Below, one piece after another: positions 36,910 through 48,566 of a stretch of 55,304 nucleotides of DNA. The stretch is from an uncultured Pelagibacteraceae bacterium. GTDB lineage: Bacteria > Pseudomonadota > Alphaproteobacteria > Pelagibacterales > AG-422-B15. The position numbers and the translations under genes were made by a program. Each line of letters starts with the position of its first letter. The first letter of the stretch is position 1. The notes beneath the pieces were generated by a model. It searched no databases, was not told the DNA's origin, and worked only from the letters and a program-made list of their open reading frames with translations. Where the stretch lies: assembly GCA_902564025.1 (NCBI GenBank), contig CACEZK010000007.1:1-55304 (forward strand), written 5' to 3'.

Positions 36910-38832
36910 TTAAAACCTAAAAATTATGAAAGTAATAATGAGTGAAAGACCAATTAAAATGGCAAAAGCATAATGGTAAATAAATCCAGATTGAACTTGC
37001 TTTGCTTTTATTGATATTCTGCTCACTAAAGCAGCTATTCCGTTAGGTCCGTAACCATCAATAATTAAACCATCAATAAACTTCCAAAAAATCTGGCCAA
37101 TTGCCATAGCTGGTTTTACAAAAATTGAATTATACAACTCGTCGAAATACCATTTATTTAATAGAAAATTGTAAAGTGGCTTATTTAACTCGGCTATATT
37201 CTTAGCCATATCTGATTTTCGAATATACATGAACCAAGCGATAATAAATCCAACTATGCCTAAAATTGCAGGCAAATAATATATTAACAAAGGAATTGAA
37301 TGGTGATCTTCATGGTGGACGACAATTGAGCCATTCCAAAATACATCACTGTAATAACCGACAAAATAGCTTTTGAATAAAAATCCAAAAAATAAAGCTC
37401 CAATTGCTAAAATTATTAGAGGAATTAACATTACTGAGGAAGACTCATGAACTTTACTAAGGTCTTCTTCAGCCATTCTTGTTTTTCCATTGAAAACAAG
37501 AAACATAAGCCTCCATGAATAGAAAGATGTCATCACAACACCAACAGTAAGTAAGATATACGCATAGTCTGCGAAATTGGAATTAGATAAATAAGCTGTT
37601 TCTATGATTGCATCTTTTGAGTAATAGCCAGATGTGAATGGAAAACCCATAAGTGAAATTGTTCCAATTATCATCATTAGTTGAGTTATTGGAACAAAAT
37701 TACTTATACCTCCCATTTTCCTTATATCCTGTTCTTCATGAACGGCATGAATAACCGATCCAGCTCCTAAAAATAGAAGTGCTTTAAAAAATGCATGTGT
37801 AAATAAATGGAACATAGCTGCACCGTAAGCTCCAAGTCCAGCTGCAACAAACATGTAGCCTAATTGGCTACAAGTTGAATATGCAATAACACGCTTAATA
37901 TCATTTTGAACCAGCCCAACTGTAGCTGCAAAGAATGCAGTACTTGCACCAATCAAAACTACAAAGTCCAGAGCAACAGGAGCCAAATCAAATAAAGGTG
38001 AACATCGTACAACTAGAAATACTCCAGCTGTAACCATTGTTGCCGCATGTATTAATGCAGATACTGGTGTTGGGCCTTCCATTGCATCAGGAAGCCATGT
38101 ATGAAGAAATAATTGAGCTGACTTACCCATAGCGCCAATAAATAAGAAAATACAAATTAAAGTCAAAGCATGTAGTTCAATACCTAAAAAATTAAAATTT
38201 ACGTTCTTAAAAGATGAGACATTACTAAATACTGTCTGGTATTCGATGCTGCCAAAAACAATAAATATTGTAAAAATACCTAAAGCTAATCCAAAATCAC
38301 CTATGCGATTTACTATAAATGCTTTAATTGCAGCGGCATTTGCAGTTGGTTTTTTATACCAAAAACCAATTAATAAATAAGAGGCAAGTCCAACACCCTC
38401 CCAGCCAAAGAAAAGTTGCAAAAAATTATCTGCTGTAACAAGCATCAACATAGCAAATGTGAATAATGATAAGTATCCCATAAAACGAGGTTTACTATCA
38501 TCATGAGACATATAACCAATTGAATAAATATGAACTAACGCTGATACGCTTGTAATTACTACAAGCATTACTCTTGTAGCTGTATCTAGATAAATTGACC
38601 AATCGGCATTGAATGAACCAGAGGATATCCAGTTAAATAGTTTGATTGATACTACCGATGGGTCCCCAATATTATCAATAAAAATATAAAACGAAAATAT
38701 TGCTGTAATAGTAATAAATAATGAAGTGATAATCTCTGCTGCTCGGTCAATAAATTTATTAGATTTAAAAAATGATAACGAACAAGAAATCAAGAACCCG
38801 ATCAAGGGTAATAAAATTATACTATGCGCCAT
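36910..38832 (-). CDS. nuoL: NADH-quinone oxidoreductase subunit L
   Basis: Largest antiporter-like subunit of complex I, with the long lateral helix that spans the membrane arm. The 640-residue protein has LFFGWEGVGLASYLLIGFW, GKSAQLFLHTWLPDAMEGPT, PVSALIHAATMVTAGVFL and AYSTCSQLGYMFVAAG, and a C-terminal region (about 540-640) for the lateral helix. It is 6 bases from nuoK and 3 from nuoM. Confidence 0.97.
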   Translation of the reverse strand: MAHSIILLPLIGFLISCSLSFFKSNKFIDRAAEIITSLFITITAIFSFYIFIDNIGDPSVVSIKLFNWISSGSFNADWSIYLDTATRVMLVVITSVSALVHIYSIGYMSHDDSKPRFMGYLSLFTFAMLMLVTADNFLQLFFGWEGVGLASYLLIGFWYKKPTANAAAIKAFIVNRIGDFGLALGIFTIFIVFGSIEYQTVFSNVSSFKNVNFNFLGIELHALTLICIFLFIGAMGKSAQLFLHTWLPDAMEGPTPVSALIHAATMVTAGVFLVVRCSPLFDLAPVALDFVVLIGASTAFFAATVGLVQNDIKRVIAYSTCSQLGYMFVAAGLGAYGAAMFHLFTHAFFKALLFLGAGSVIHAVHEEQDIRKMGGISNFVPITQLMMIIGTISLMGFPFTSGYYSKDAIIETAYLSNSNFADYAYILLTVGVVMTSFYSWRLMFLVFNGKTRMAEEDLSKVHESSSVMLIPLIILAIGALFFGFLFKSYFVGYYSDVFWNGSIVVHHEDHHSIPLLIYYLPAILGIVGFIIAWFMYIRKSDMAKNIAELNKPLYNFLLNKWYFDELYNSIFVKPAMAIGQIFWKFIDGLIIDGYGPNGIAALVSRISIKAKQVQSGFIYHYAFAILIGLSLIITFIIFRF

Positions 38833-38838
38833 TCAACA

Positions 38839-39144
38839 TTATCCCTTTAAGGCGTTAATTTTCTCAATCTCAATACTGCCAGCGTTTCTATTATAAATCA
38901 CAAGTATAGCAAGTCCGATTGCAGCTTCAGCGGCAGCAACAGTAAGTACAAAAAGAGAGAATATTTGCCCAGTTAGATCATTTAAAAAATATGAAAAAGC
39001 AATAAGATTTAAATTTACAGAGAGCAAAATGATTTCAATTGACATTAAAATGATAATCACATTTTTTCGGTTTAAAAAAATACCAATAACGCCAATTGCA
39101 AACAATAAAGCAGATAAAATTAAAAATTGATTTAATTCAATCAT
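38839..39144 (-). CDS. nuoK: NADH-quinone oxidoreductase subunit K
   Basis: Small membrane subunit of complex I with three helices. The 101-residue protein has the conserved [18 protein letters not shown] (Glu in helix 2) and [14 protein letters not shown] (Glu in helix 3), the two buried glutamates needed for proton transfer. Its start shares one base with the nuoJ stop. Confidence 0.97.
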   Translation of the reverse strand: MIELNQFLILSALLFAIGVIGIFLNRKNVIIILMSIEIILLSVNLNLIAFSYFLNDLTGQIFSLFVLTVAAAEAAIGLAILVIYNRNAGSIEIEKINALKG

Positions 39145-39758
39145 TAAACATCAACACCTTTTCCTGATTTTACATCTACTAAATCAATTTTGCCCTGTCG
39201 TTGTAGTTGCTCTGAAACAACTTGCCTCTTTACGCCTTCTCTTTCGCGGAGAGTTAATACAATAGAACCAATCATTGCAACTAGCAGAATTACACCTGAA
39301 AGTTGAAAATATAGAATGTAGTCTGTGTACAAAACTGAGCCAATTGCTTCTGTATTAGACTTACCAGTGAAATCTGAAAGAGGATTTGGTAACACTTGAA
39401 TATTTGACAAGTCAAACTTCGTATTAATTAATACAATTATTAACTCTGCAATAAAAACTATACCTATCAAAATTCCTATCGGAATATATTGTAAAATATT
39501 ATCCTTATTGATTGATGTTTTAAAATCTAACATCATTACAACAAATAAAAAAAGTACTGCAACAGCACCAACATAAACAATTATGAGTATCATTGCTAAA
39601 AATTCGGCGTGAAGAATAACGAATAAGCCGGCGGCATTCAAAAATGAAAGAATTAGAAATAATACTGAATGGACTGGGTTTTTAGTTGAAATTACCATCA
39701 ATGAAGAAATTAAAATAACCCCTGAAAATAAATAGAATGTTAATAATTGAGCTGTCAT
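39144..39758 (-). CDS. nuoJ: NADH-quinone oxidoreductase subunit J
   Basis: Membrane subunit of complex I containing the helix 3 pi-bulge ([20 protein letters not shown]). The 204-residue protein has five membrane segments and a charged cytoplasmic C-terminal tail (about 172-204). The gene abuts nuoI directly and shares one base with nuoK. Confidence 0.96.
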   Translation of the reverse strand: MTAQLLTFYLFSGVILISSLMVISTKNPVHSVLFLILSFLNAAGLFVILHAEFLAMILIIVYVGAVAVLFLFVVMMLDFKTSINKDNILQYIPIGILIGIVFIAELIIVLINTKFDLSNIQVLPNPLSDFTGKSNTEAIGSVLYTDYILYFQLSGVILLVAMIGSIVLTLREREGVKRQVVSEQLQRQGKIDLVDVKSGKGVDV

Positions 39759-40244
39759 TTATCTATACTTTGCATCGGCTTCTAAGTTCTCAGCTATAAC
39801 TGTTTCCCACCTATCACCGTTTTCAAGCAATTTTTCTTTCGTATAATAAAGTTCTTTTCTCGTTTCAGTTGTAAATTCAAAATTTGGACCCTGTACAATT
39901 GCATCAACTGGACACGACTCCTCACATAAACCACAGTAGATACATTTAACCATGTCAATATCATACCTAAGCGTTCTTCTTGTCCCATCATCGCGAGGTT
40001 GAGTTTCAATTGTTATCGCTTGAGCTGGACATACAGCCTCACACAATTTACATCCTATACACCTTTCCTCACCACTCGGATATCTTCTCAAAGCATGCTC
40101 ACCTCTGAAACGAGGGCTTAATTTACCTTTTTCAAAAGGATAATTGATTGTTGCTTTTTTCCTAAAAAAATATTTTTGAGCTAAATAGAAGGCTTTTAAA
40201 AAATCTAGAAGAAGGAACGGTTTTAAAAAATTAATTATTTTCAT
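39759..40244 (-). CDS. nuoI: NADH-quinone oxidoreductase subunit I (two 4Fe-4S clusters)
   Basis: Carries clusters N6a and N6b of complex I. The 161-residue ferredoxin-like protein has two complete motifs, [12 protein letters not shown] and [12 protein letters not shown], preceded by the [20 protein letters not shown] stretch. Its start shares one base with the nuoH stop. Length is normal for the class. Confidence 0.98.
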   Translation of the reverse strand: MKIINFLKPFLLLDFLKAFYLAQKYFFRKKATINYPFEKGKLSPRFRGEHALRRYPSGEERCIGCKLCEAVCPAQAITIETQPRDDGTRRTLRYDIDMVKCIYCGLCEESCPVDAIVQGPNFEFTTETRKELYYTKEKLLENGDRWETVIAENLEADAKYR

Positions 40245-41257
40245 TACATTCCTGGAGCTAGATTAAAAAAGAACAATATCGAAGATGTTGCTACAACTGC
40301 AAAAAGTGATAAAGGCAAGAAAACTTTCCAGCCGAGTCGCATTAATTGATCATAACGATACCTTGGAACAAATGCTTTAACCATTGCAAATAAGTAAAAA
40401 ACGAAAGTTACTTTCAATAAAAACCAAACGAATCCAGGAATAGCATTTAATGGATAAATATCAATTGGCGGCAACCACCCCCCAAGAAATAGAATAGTAG
40501 TCATTGCGCACATTAATAAAATATTTATGTATTCTCCAAACATAAACAAAACGAATGGCATTCCTGAATACTCTGTTTGATATCCAGCTACTAACTCAGA
40601 CTCTGCTTCAGGAAGATCAAATGGAGGTCTGTTCGTTTCAGCTAGTGCAGATATAAAAAAAACAATAAACATTGGAAATAAAGGTATAAAAAACCACATT
40701 GTCTTTTGAGCCATTACTATTTCAGTCAAGTTGAGTGAGCCTACACATAGCAAAACAGTTATTATTACAAAACCTATGGAAACTTCATAAGAAACCATTT
40801 GAGCAGCTGATCTAAGAGCGCCAAAAAAAGGATACTTACTGTTTGAAGACCATCCTGCCATCAGAATTCCATAGACACCAAGAGAGCTAATTGCAAAAAT
40901 GTATAAGATTCCAACATTGATGTTGGCTAATACTACACCCGCCTGAACTGGTACGACTGCCCAAGCTGCAATTGATAGAGCAAGAGTAATAATGGGAGCA
41001 ATTAGGAATACTGTTTTGTCAGAGCCGTCGGGTAAAATAATTTCTTTAAAAATAAATTTTAATCCATCCGCAGGAACTTGGAACAAACCATATGGGCCAA
41101 CCACATTTGGACCTCTTCTTTTTTGAACTGCTGCCCATATTTTTCTATCTGCATATAACGCCATTACAACACCCAGAAGTAAGGGAATAAAAATAAGTAG
41201 GCAATAAAGAATAATAGTCATTACTTCGATAAAATAAGTTTGAGCTAAGTAAATCAT
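40244..41257 (-). CDS. nuoH: NADH-quinone oxidoreductase subunit H
   Basis: Membrane subunit at the quinone site, joining the peripheral arm to the membrane arm. The 337-residue, eight-helix protein has [39 protein letters not shown] and [13 protein letters not shown], and the basic loop [14 protein letters not shown]. It shares one base with both nuoG and nuoI. Confidence 0.98.
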   Translation of the reverse strand: MIYLAQTYFIEVMTIILYCLLIFIPLLLGVVMALYADRKIWAAVQKRRGPNVVGPYGLFQVPADGLKFIFKEIILPDGSDKTVFLIAPIITLALSIAAWAVVPVQAGVVLANINVGILYIFAISSLGVYGILMAGWSSNSKYPFFGALRSAAQMVSYEVSIGFVIITVLLCVGSLNLTEIVMAQKTMWFFIPLFPMFIVFFISALAETNRPPFDLPEAESELVAGYQTEYSGMPFVLFMFGEYINILLMCAMTTILFLGGWLPPIDIYPLNAIPGFVWFLLKVTFVFYLFAMVKAFVPRYRYDQLMRLGWKVFLPLSLFAVVATSSILFFFNLAPGM

Positions 41258-43767
41258 TATGAAGCCTTTTCCGTTACTGATGACCGTACTTCACTTCTGG
41301 CTCGGCTGCATTCGGCCATCGTACTAGAATGTCTTGTAATTGAATCGTTAATATAAAAGTCTTCAATACTGAAACTTAAGTTTTTAATTTTAAAGTTAAT
41401 TTCTTTTGGCTGAGCATAGTACGCCTCCTGATTGTCGTTTAAAACAACAATTCCATCAGGTGAAAAGTTTGCGTCATCTGCTAATCCAATTAAATTATTT
41501 TTGTTTCTTTTAGTATAGGCCCACTTCTTCTGATTATACGTGAGATCATTCCAAGCTTTTCCGATACTATTTGCGTATTGGTCCTCATAGGGCAACACGA
41601 TGTTATTCTTCTTCTTAATATCATTAACAACTTTAAAGCCATAATGCTCTGTAAATTCTGACCATGTCTCAGGATAATTATATTTTCTCAGATACTCTCT
41701 CTGGCGATCATTTAGATCAGTCCAAGCTGTATTAAATATTTTTTTTGCTGAATTTTCTTCAAAGCTCTTAATGTTACCATTGATTGTATCATTCTTTTTT
41801 TCTTGGCTTGATCTTGTATCCTTATTAATGATTTCTACTTCTTCATTAGCTTTATTATCAATAATTTTAACGAAACCATTATTTTGATCATTAAAGTCTT
41901 CATTAAGATGAGGAAACTTGGCAAACATTTCATCTCTTACATCATACAATTCTAAAAACGACCATTTTAGTTCAAGGACTTCGCTGAATTGATTAATAAT
42001 TTTCCAATCTTCCCTGGCTTCACCTGGAGGAAAACTTGCTTTATTTGCGTATTGAACTCTCCCCTCAGTGTTTATAAAAATTGCATCTTTTTCAGTATAT
42101 GCTGCTGCAGGCAAAATAAAATCAGCGGCGTTTGCGCCTCTATCTCCATGTGTGCCCATATAAACTATTTTACAATTAGAAAAATTTTCATAACTGATTT
42201 CATCAGCGCCAAATGAAAACACTAATTTGAATTTACCTTTTTCTGCATCGGCAACCAAATCATCGAATGATTTATTTTTTTGTATAAGACCCATCTCAAG
42301 AATACCTGTTCTTGCAGCGGCAAGCTGTAATACATTAAATCCATTCCAATCTTCCTGAATGAGATTGAATTTATCTGTAAATGTTTCAAGCAGTGAGTAA
42401 ATCTGCAATGAGTCTTCACGGTTTAACACGGACTGGCCAATAATAATCATTGGCTTTGAGGCATTTGTTAACTTTTTATAAAATGAGTTTTTTTCATTTA
42501 AAAGATCTATAAGGATATTTATATCATCGCCTAAGTGATTGTATTTATATGTAAGATCCACATTTTTACCAATCAGTGCAACTGGAATATTTGATGAAAT
42601 AACTCTTTTCCTTATTCTTGAATTAATAATTGAAGCTTCTTCACGCGTGTTCGTTCCAATCATTAAAATGCAATCTGTTTCATCAATGCCTTTAATTTTA
42701 GAATTAAATAAGAACTGAGATCTATGGTTGAATGGAACTTTACATCCTTCCTGTCTTCCATCAACTGCCTTGATGCTTAGATCTTCCGATAATTTTTTTA
42801 TTAAGTAGCTTGTTTCTAAATCAATAAAATCACCTACTAAAAACGCAATTTCATCAGGATCTGTGTCCATAACAAGTTTTTTTAATTGAGAAAAAGTTTC
42901 TTCCCATGAAACTTGCTCTAATTTGTTATTCTTTTTTATGTAGGGTGTGTCTAGACGTTGATTTAAAAGTCCATCGCATGCATACCTTGTTTTATCTGAT
43001 ATCCACTCTTCATTAATATCTTCATTAAGCACTGGTAGTACTCTTTTCACTTTCCACCCGTAAGTATCAACTCTAATATTCGACCCTACCGCATCCATAA
43101 CATCAATGGTCTCAGTCTTCTTTAATTCCCAAGGTCTGGCTTCAAATTGATACGGTTTCGATGTAAGTGCGCCTACCGGGCATAAATCAACGATATTAGC
43201 CGATAGCTCAGAGTCTAATGTCTTTTCTAAATATGTTGTTATTTCCATATTTTCTCCGCGATTTACTGCGCCTAATTGATTTACTCCCGCTACTTCATCT
43301 GCAAATCGGATACACCTTGTGCAGTGAATGCATCGAGTCATATAAGTTTTAATCAATGGGCCCATGTGCTTTTCTTCAACTGCCCTTTTATTCTCTTCAA
43401 ACCTTGAATTTTCAGGACCAAAAGCAATAGTTTGATCTTGTAGATCGCACTCACCGCCTTGATCACAAACTGGGCAATCTAGTGGGTGATTAATTAGCAA
43501 AAACTCCATTACACCTTCTCTAGCTTTTTTTACAGACTGAGTATTTGTATGAATTGACATGCCTTCGTTAATTGGCATCGCGCATGAAGCTACTGGTTTA
43601 GGTGAACCTTCCACATCAACAAGGCACATTCTGCAATTACCTGCAATTGAGAGGCGATCATGGTAGCAAAATCTTGGTATTTCAATTCCTGCCTCTTCAC
43701 ATGCCTGCAGTATCGTCATGCCATCAGATACTTCAATCTCGGACCCATTTATTTTTACTTTTGCCAT
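41257..43767 (-). CDS. nuoG: NADH-quinone oxidoreductase subunit G, with a large C-terminal insertion
   Basis: Iron-sulfur subunit of the complex I peripheral arm. The N-terminus has the 2Fe-2S motif ([15 protein letters not shown]), [18 protein letters not shown] and [18 protein letters not shown], then a molybdopterin-oxidoreductase-like domain (about 215-620). The protein has 836 residues, where alphaproteobacterial NuoG usually has about 690. The excess lies at about residues 644-785, between the normal domain end and the canonical tail ([20 protein letters not shown], 801-820). This insert is Asn/Lys-rich and contains two copies of an AW-x-DL-x3-Q motif at 681 and 738. A short extra tail follows 820. 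The frame is unbroken and joins its neighbours by one-base overlaps, so the gene looks functional. Confidence 0.95.
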   Translation of the reverse strand: MAKVKINGSEIEVSDGMTILQACEEAGIEIPRFCYHDRLSIAGNCRMCLVDVEGSPKPVASCAMPINEGMSIHTNTQSVKKAREGVMEFLLINHPLDCPVCDQGGECDLQDQTIAFGPENSRFEENKRAVEEKHMGPLIKTYMTRCIHCTRCIRFADEVAGVNQLGAVNRGENMEITTYLEKTLDSELSANIVDLCPVGALTSKPYQFEARPWELKKTETIDVMDAVGSNIRVDTYGWKVKRVLPVLNEDINEEWISDKTRYACDGLLNQRLDTPYIKKNNKLEQVSWEETFSQLKKLVMDTDPDEIAFLVGDFIDLETSYLIKKLSEDLSIKAVDGRQEGCKVPFNHRSQFLFNSKIKGIDETDCILMIGTNTREEASIINSRIRKRVISSNIPVALIGKNVDLTYKYNHLGDDINILIDLLNEKNSFYKKLTNASKPMIIIGQSVLNREDSLQIYSLLETFTDKFNLIQEDWNGFNVLQLAAARTGILEMGLIQKNKSFDDLVADAEKGKFKLVFSFGADEISYENFSNCKIVYMGTHGDRGANAADFILPAAAYTEKDAIFINTEGRVQYANKASFPPGEAREDWKIINQFSEVLELKWSFLELYDVRDEMFAKFPHLNEDFNDQNNGFVKIIDNKANEEVEIINKDTRSSQEKKNDTINGNIKSFEENSAKKIFNTAWTDLNDRQREYLRKYNYPETWSEFTEHYGFKVVNDIKKKNNIVLPYEDQYANSIGKAWNDLTYNQKKWAYTKRNKNNLIGLADDANFSPDGIVVLNDNQEAYYAQPKEINFKIKNLSFSIEDFYINDSITRHSSTMAECSRARSEVRSSVTEKAS

Positions 43768-45035
43768 TATGCAGCCTTAGTCTTTTTTAGTTGCTCTTCT
43801 ATTTCATCTCTAAAATGCCTAAACAATCCTTGAATTGGCCATGCCGCCGCATCACCAAGCGCACAAATTGTATGGCCTTCGATTTGCTTTGTCACATCAA
43901 GTAACTTATCAATATCATTTGAACTTGCATGACCCTTTCCAATCTTCTCCATCATTCTCCACATCCACCCTGTTCCTTCTCTACAAGGCGTACATTGACC
44001 GCAACTTTCGTGTTTATAAAAGTGAGATAGCTTAGAGATAGCTTTGACGAGGTCAGTGCTTTTATCCATAACGATTACAGCAGCTGTGCCTAACCCACTT
44101 TTAACTGCAGACAGTGAGTCGAAATCCATCAGGACAGTATCGCAAGTTGATTTTGGTATAAGTGGAACAGATGAGCCCCCAGGAATTACAGCTTTCAGAT
44201 TATCCCATCCACCAGTTACCCCTCCAGCATGCTTTTCTATAAGCTCCCTGAGAGGAATGCTCATTTCTTCCTCTATATTGCAAGGATTATTTACATGACC
44301 AGAAATACAAAAAACTTTTGTACCTGTATTTTTTGGTCGACCAAAAGATGAAAACCATTCTCCACCTCTTCTTAAAATTGTGGGAACAACAGCTATGGTT
44401 TCAACATTATTTACAGTAGTTGGCGATCCGTATAGACCTTTATTAGCTGGAAAAGGAGGTTTGAGTCTTGGCTGGCCCTTTTTTCCTTCCAAGCTTTCAA
44501 GTAGAGCTGTCTCCTCTCCACATATGTATGCACCCGCGCCTCGATGTAAAAATATATCGAAATCCCAACCCGACTTGGCAGCATTTTTCCCAATTAAACC
44601 TGCGTTGTATGCTTCGTCAATCGCTTTTTGAAGAACAACAGCTTCATTAAAATATTCACCGCGAATATAAATGTAACAAGTATGAGCATTCATTGCAAAA
44701 GATGCTAACAAGCATCCTTCAATAAGCTTGTGAGGCTCATTTCGTATCATATCTCTATCTTTACAAGTGCCTGGTTCAGACTCATCTGCATTAACAACAA
44801 GATAATTAGTAAGCTTTGAATCTTTAGGCATAAATGACCATTTTAATCCTGTAGGGAAACCTGCACCTCCTCTTCCCCTTAACTCAGATTTTTTCATCTC
44901 ATCAATTATCCATTCTCTTCCTTTTTTAATAAGTTCTTTTGTATTATCCCAATCACCTCTTGCCTGTGCATTTTTTAAATAAAAAGGCTCATCACCAAAT
45001 AAATTAGTAAATATTTTATCTTTTTCTTTTAACAT
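43767..45035 (-). CDS. nuoF: NADH-quinone oxidoreductase subunit F (NADH- and FMN-binding)
   Basis: Oxidises NADH and passes electrons to FMN and cluster N3. The 422-residue protein has the nucleotide-binding [30 protein letters not shown], the FMN site [19 protein letters not shown] and the 4Fe-4S motif [12 protein letters not shown] with its distant Cys in [13 protein letters not shown]. It shares one base each with nuoE and nuoG. Confidence 0.98.
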   Translation of the reverse strand: MLKEKDKIFTNLFGDEPFYLKNAQARGDWDNTKELIKKGREWIIDEMKKSELRGRGGAGFPTGLKWSFMPKDSKLTNYLVVNADESEPGTCKDRDMIRNEPHKLIEGCLLASFAMNAHTCYIYIRGEYFNEAVVLQKAIDEAYNAGLIGKNAAKSGWDFDIFLHRGAGAYICGEETALLESLEGKKGQPRLKPPFPANKGLYGSPTTVNNVETIAVVPTILRRGGEWFSSFGRPKNTGTKVFCISGHVNNPCNIEEEMSIPLRELIEKHAGGVTGGWDNLKAVIPGGSSVPLIPKSTCDTVLMDFDSLSAVKSGLGTAAVIVMDKSTDLVKAISKLSHFYKHESCGQCTPCREGTGWMWRMMEKIGKGHASSNDIDKLLDVTKQIEGHTICALGDAAAWPIQGLFRHFRDEIEEQLKKTKAA

Positions 45036-45592
45036 TATGACACTGCCTTTGAACTTTTACGGCCACTTTGTGAACCTATACTCAGTGGCGATCCATCTAT
45101 AAGAGATTGCAATACGTTTTTCGTAGTATCGTAAGTCAAATCTTCATAATAATCGTCATTGATTTGAACAAGTGGAGCATTCACACATGCACCAAGACAC
45201 TCAACTTGCATCCATGAAAATAAACCATCACTTGAGACTGTATTTGGTTCTGGTGAAATAACTTCTTTACACGCTTTTATAACTTGATCTGAACCTCTTA
45301 ACCAACAAGGTGTTGTTCCACAAACTTGTACCAAATATTTTCCATTGTATTTTGTGTAATACATTGAATAAAAAGTAACTACTTCCCAAGCCTTGATAAA
45401 AGGCATTTCTAAGTAATCCGCTACATACTCAACTATATCCCTGCTCAACCAGTTTTCATTTTGTCTTTGCGCTAAATCAAGCAAAGGCATGATTGCACTT
45501 TGCCTTCTATCAGTTGGATATTTAAGAAGAATTTCTTTTGCCCTAATTTCATTTTCTTTATTAAACACAAAGGTATTTTTTTGATTGCTCAT
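45035..45592 (-). CDS. nuoE: NADH-quinone oxidoreductase subunit E (2Fe-2S)
   Basis: Thioredoxin-like subunit holding cluster N1a. The 185-residue protein has a helical N-terminal domain and the four cysteines in [12 protein letters not shown] and [10 protein letters not shown]. It overlaps the nuoD stop by 4 bases and shares one base with nuoF. Confidence 0.97.
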   Translation of the reverse strand: MSNQKNTFVFNKENEIRAKEILLKYPTDRRQSAIMPLLDLAQRQNENWLSRDIVEYVADYLEMPFIKAWEVVTFYSMYYTKYNGKYLVQVCGTTPCWLRGSDQVIKACKEVISPEPNTVSSDGLFSWMQVECLGACVNAPLVQINDDYYEDLTYDTTKNVLQSLIDGSPLSIGSQSGRKSSKAVS

Positions 45593-46761
45593 CTATCAAC
45601 CTCACCAAAAACTATTGCAATTGATCCAAGAATTGCAGGGACATCTGCTAGAAGATGGCCTTTTGAAAGCAAATCAAATGCTTGCAAGTGAGCAAACCCA
45701 GGGGCTCTAATTTTACATCTATAAGGTCTGCTGGTTCCATCGGAAATTAAATATACCCCAAATTCACCTTTAGGAGCTTCAACGGCTGAATAGATTTCTC
45801 CTTCAGGTACATGAAAGCCTTCAGTGAAAAATTTAAAATGGTGAATTATGGCTTCCATTGATTGTTTCATATCTTCCCTTTTGGGCGCTGCAATTTTGGA
45901 ATCTCTGTTGATGACTTCTCCTTTAGGCATCTGATCAAGACATTGAAGCATGATTTTTGTACTTTCTCTCATTTCTTCAATCTGACATAGATAACGGTCA
46001 TAACAATCACCGTTTTGACCAACTGGAACTTTGAATTCAAGTTTATCGTAACAATCATACGGTTGGGACTTTCTTAAATCCCATGGTACACCGCATGCTC
46101 TTAATATGAATCCACTAAAGCCACGATCAACGGCATCTTCCTTTGATACTTTACCAATATTTACATTTCGTTGTTTAAATATTCTATTTTCAGTCAACAT
46201 GCTTTCAATATCATCAATCGATTTTGGAAAATTATTACAAAAATTAAATATCTTATCAGTTAATCCATCTGGTAAATCTTGATGAACACCACCTGCTCGA
46301 AAATAAGCTGCATGAAATCTAGATCCAGATACTTCTTCGTAAAAATCTAACAGCTTTTCTCTTTCGTCAAAACCCCATGTGATTGGTGTCATGGCTCCCA
46401 CATCCATTGCTGTAGTGGTAACATTTAGTAGGTGGCTTAAGAGACGTCCAATTTCAGCAAATAAAACCCTTATATATTGTCCTCTCAACGGTACTTCTAC
46501 ATTAAGCAATTTTTCTATTGCTAATGCAAAGGCATGCTCCTGGTTCATAGGCGCGACATAATCCAGTCTGTCAAAATATGGTATAGCTTGAAGATAAGTT
46601 TTGTGCTCGATTAATTTTTCAGTGCCTCTGTGTAAAAGCCCGATGTGCGGGTCGGCCCTTTCTACAATTTCTCCATCTAGATCAAGAATGAGTCTTAAAA
46701 CTCCGTGTGCTGCAGGGTGTACTGGTCCAAAATTAACAGTTACAGTTTTATTATTACTCAC
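45589..46761 (-). CDS. nuoD: NADH-quinone oxidoreductase subunit D
   Basis: 49-kDa-type subunit forming most of the quinone pocket. The 390-residue protein has [19 protein letters not shown] (His in the quinone site), [37 protein letters not shown] and [13 protein letters not shown]. It overlaps nuoC by 8 bases and nuoE by 4. It is not fused to nuoC, unlike the E. coli form. Confidence 0.98.
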   Translation of the reverse strand: MSNNKTVTVNFGPVHPAAHGVLRLILDLDGEIVERADPHIGLLHRGTEKLIEHKTYLQAIPYFDRLDYVAPMNQEHAFALAIEKLLNVEVPLRGQYIRVLFAEIGRLLSHLLNVTTTAMDVGAMTPITWGFDEREKLLDFYEEVSGSRFHAAYFRAGGVHQDLPDGLTDKIFNFCNNFPKSIDDIESMLTENRIFKQRNVNIGKVSKEDAVDRGFSGFILRACGVPWDLRKSQPYDCYDKLEFKVPVGQNGDCYDRYLCQIEEMRESTKIMLQCLDQMPKGEVINRDSKIAAPKREDMKQSMEAIIHHFKFFTEGFHVPEGEIYSAVEAPKGEFGVYLISDGTSRPYRCKIRAPGFAHLQAFDLLSKGHLLADVPAILGSIAIVFGEVDR

Positions 46762-47347
46762 TTTCTTTTGCTTCCTTATCTAAATACTTTGTTCCTTCCC
46801 AGGGACTTTGAATGTCAAAATTTCTAAAATCTTGTTGAAGTTTAACAGGCTCGTAAACTATTTTTTTTTCAATTTCTTCATATCTGATTTCGACATTACC
46901 TGTTAATGGAAAATCTTTACGTAGAGGATATCCCTCAAAACCGTAATCAGTTAAAATTCTTCTCAAATCAGGATGATCAGTGAAAGTTATTCCATACATG
47001 TCAAATGCTTCTCTCTCAAACCAATTAGCTGCTGGAAAGATTGATGTTATGCTCGGCAAAGACTCCGCTTCACTTATCTGAGTTTTTACTCTTAACCTTA
47101 AATTGAACCCAAAACTGAGAAAATGATAAATAACTTCAAATCTTTTTTCATTTTCCGGAAAATCCACTCCAGCAATATCTGTAATTTGCTTAAATTCACA
47201 GCTTGGATCATTCTTAACAAAATCGATAACCTGTATTAGATTTGCTGGGTCAACCGATAGTTGTAACTGCCCTAAGTTTACATCTATATCATTCAGTCTA
47301 CAGTTCTTTTCAATGGCAGCTTTGGCCATTTCAATTTGCTCGCTCAT
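46754..47347 (-). CDS. nuoC: NADH-quinone oxidoreductase subunit C
   Basis: 30-kDa-type subunit of the peripheral arm. The 197-residue protein starts at the ATG at 47345-47347 ([11 protein letters not shown]), which shares one base with the nuoB stop; a longer open frame upstream lies inside nuoB and is not family-like. The signature is [20 protein letters not shown] followed by [20 protein letters not shown]. Confidence 0.96.
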   Translation of the reverse strand: MSEQIEMAKAAIEKNCRLNDIDVNLGQLQLSVDPANLIQVIDFVKNDPSCEFKQITDIAGVDFPENEKRFEVIYHFLSFGFNLRLRVKTQISEAESLPSITSIFPAANWFEREAFDMYGITFTDHPDLRRILTDYGFEGYPLRKDFPLTGNVEIRYEEIEKKIVYEPVKLQQDFRNFDIQSPWEGTKYLDKEAKESE

Positions 47348-47868
47348 TATCTTTTGATGTTGCCTTCTCTTCTTATTTTTTTCTGTAACTGCAATAATCC
47401 ATAAAGCAGACCTTCTGCTGTAGGTGGGCACCCTGGCACGTAAACATCAACAGGTATTATTCGATCGCAACCTCTAACAACAGAATATGAGTAGTGATAA
47501 TACCCTCCACCATTCGCACAACTTCCCATGGAGATTACATATCGAGGTTCTGGCATCTGATCGTAAGCTTTTCTTAATGCGGCTGCCATTTTATTTGTCA
47601 AAGTACCTGCCACTATAAGAACGTCTGCATGTCTTGGTGATGCTCTTGGAGCTGCGCCAAAACGCTCAACGTCGTAGCGCGGTGTTCCAACATGCATCAT
47701 TTCGACAGCACAACAAGCTAATCCAAATGTCATCCAATGCAGAGAGCCTGTTCGAGCCCAGTTAATAAGGTTATTGATACTGGTGACAACAAACCCCTTA
47801 TCAGCATACAACTTCTTTAGTCTTTCTAGTTCTGGACTTGTCTCTTCAATATTTGTATTTATTGCCAC
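47347..47868 (-). CDS. nuoB: NADH-quinone oxidoreductase subunit B (cluster N2)
   Basis: Holds cluster N2, the last electron donor to quinone. I chose the GTG at 47866-47868, giving 173 residues: it overlaps the nuoA stop by 10 bases and has GGAG seven bases upstream. An ATG at 47979 opens the same frame but lies deep within nuoA. The N2 ligands are visible as Cys52-Cys53 in [10 protein letters not shown], Cys117 in GSCANGGG and Cys147 in [10 protein letters not shown]. Confidence 0.95.
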   Translation of the reverse strand: MAINTNIEETSPELERLKKLYADKGFVVTSINNLINWARTGSLHWMTFGLACCAVEMMHVGTPRYDVERFGAAPRASPRHADVLIVAGTLTNKMAAALRKAYDQMPEPRYVISMGSCANGGGYYHYSYSVVRGCDRIIPVDVYVPGCPPTAEGLLYGLLQLQKKIRREGNIKR

Positions 47869-48224
47869 TCCAATGCTCCTTTTTTCCACTCGTATATGAA
47901 ACCAATTGTTAGAATAGCTAGAAAAACCATCATTGAAACAAAACCAAATAAGCCCAAGGTTCCAAATGTAACGGCCCAAGGAAATAGGAACGCGACTTCG
48001 AGGTCAAAAATAATAAAAAGTAATGTGACTAAATAAAAACGAACATCAAACTTCATTCTAGAGTCTCCAAACTGTTCAAATCCGCACTCATAGGCAGAAT
48101 TCTTTTCAGGATCAGGGTTATTTACTGCAACTAAGAAATTTGCCAAAACAAATAGACAGCTAATCGCTAACGCAACAAACATAAAAATTAGTATTGGTAA
48201 ATAATCAGCTATCGCTATGTCCAT
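47859..48224 (-). CDS. nuoA: NADH-quinone oxidoreductase subunit A
   Basis: First gene of the complete complex I operon. The 121-residue protein has three membrane helices and the cytoplasmic loop [17 protein letters not shown] with the conserved Cys, then [21 protein letters not shown] weak promoter is possible upstream on the minus strand. Gene order nuoA to nuoN is intact with no inserted genes. Confidence 0.97.
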   Translation of the reverse strand: MDIAIADYLPILIFMFVALAISCLFVLANFLVAVNNPDPEKNSAYECGFEQFGDSRMKFDVRFYLVTLLFIIFDLEVAFLFPWAVTFGTLGLFGFVSMMVFLAILTIGFIYEWKKGALEWQ

Positions 48225-48566
48225 ATTTTAGAATCGTATTAGTATCACCGAAAATATATATTCAAATCATTCGAAAACAATAGAAAATATGGGAAAAATT
48301 GTGTTTCCGACCGTTAGCGATTAATTTTTAAGGGAGTGAACCTAAATTTACAAAAAAATAGAGTGGAATTAAATTAACATATTTGAAAATATACAAAAAA
48401 ATCGTAAATTTCCTAATTTTTCAACACTATTTGACCTTTGATCAGTGACTTTTAACATTAATTAAACTCTCAAAAAAATTTAGTGAGTATCTGTATACAC
48501 TTAATTTACTGGTAAATAGCCATATAATAGTTTTGAATTAGAATAACCAATAAAATTAGGCAAAAT
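48225..48566. other. Divergent intergenic region between nuoA and the lactonase gene
   Basis: No gene is seen in these 342 bases, the longest gap in the window. Toward the lactonase gene there is TATAAT at 48523-48528 and an imperfect palindrome at 48482-48501 (AGTG..TAT..ATA..CACT) that could be an operator, plus AGG at 48558-48560 before the ATG. A second possible promoter starts with TTGACC at 48431-48436. Toward nuoA, TTGTTT (48275-48280) and TATATT (48253-48258) on the minus strand are 16 bases apart. All are consensus matches in AT-rich DNA and need experimental support. Confidence 0.45.

Noticed and set aside
44044-44631. Several plus-strand open frames within nuoF
   Set aside because: They are shadows of the strongly conserved nuoF frame, with no ribosome-binding sites or recognisable motifs.
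47869-47979. Longer nuoB reading from the ATG at 47979
   Set aside because: It lies within nuoA and the extra residues do not resemble NuoB; the GTG at 47868 has a well-placed GGAG and a normal overlap.
48332-48339. Eight-base match (GGGAGTGA) to the 3' part of tRNA-Asp (51867-51874), as a possible attachment-site remnant of the accessory island
   Set aside because: Eight bases are too few to separate from chance, the match does not extend, and no integrase gene is present.
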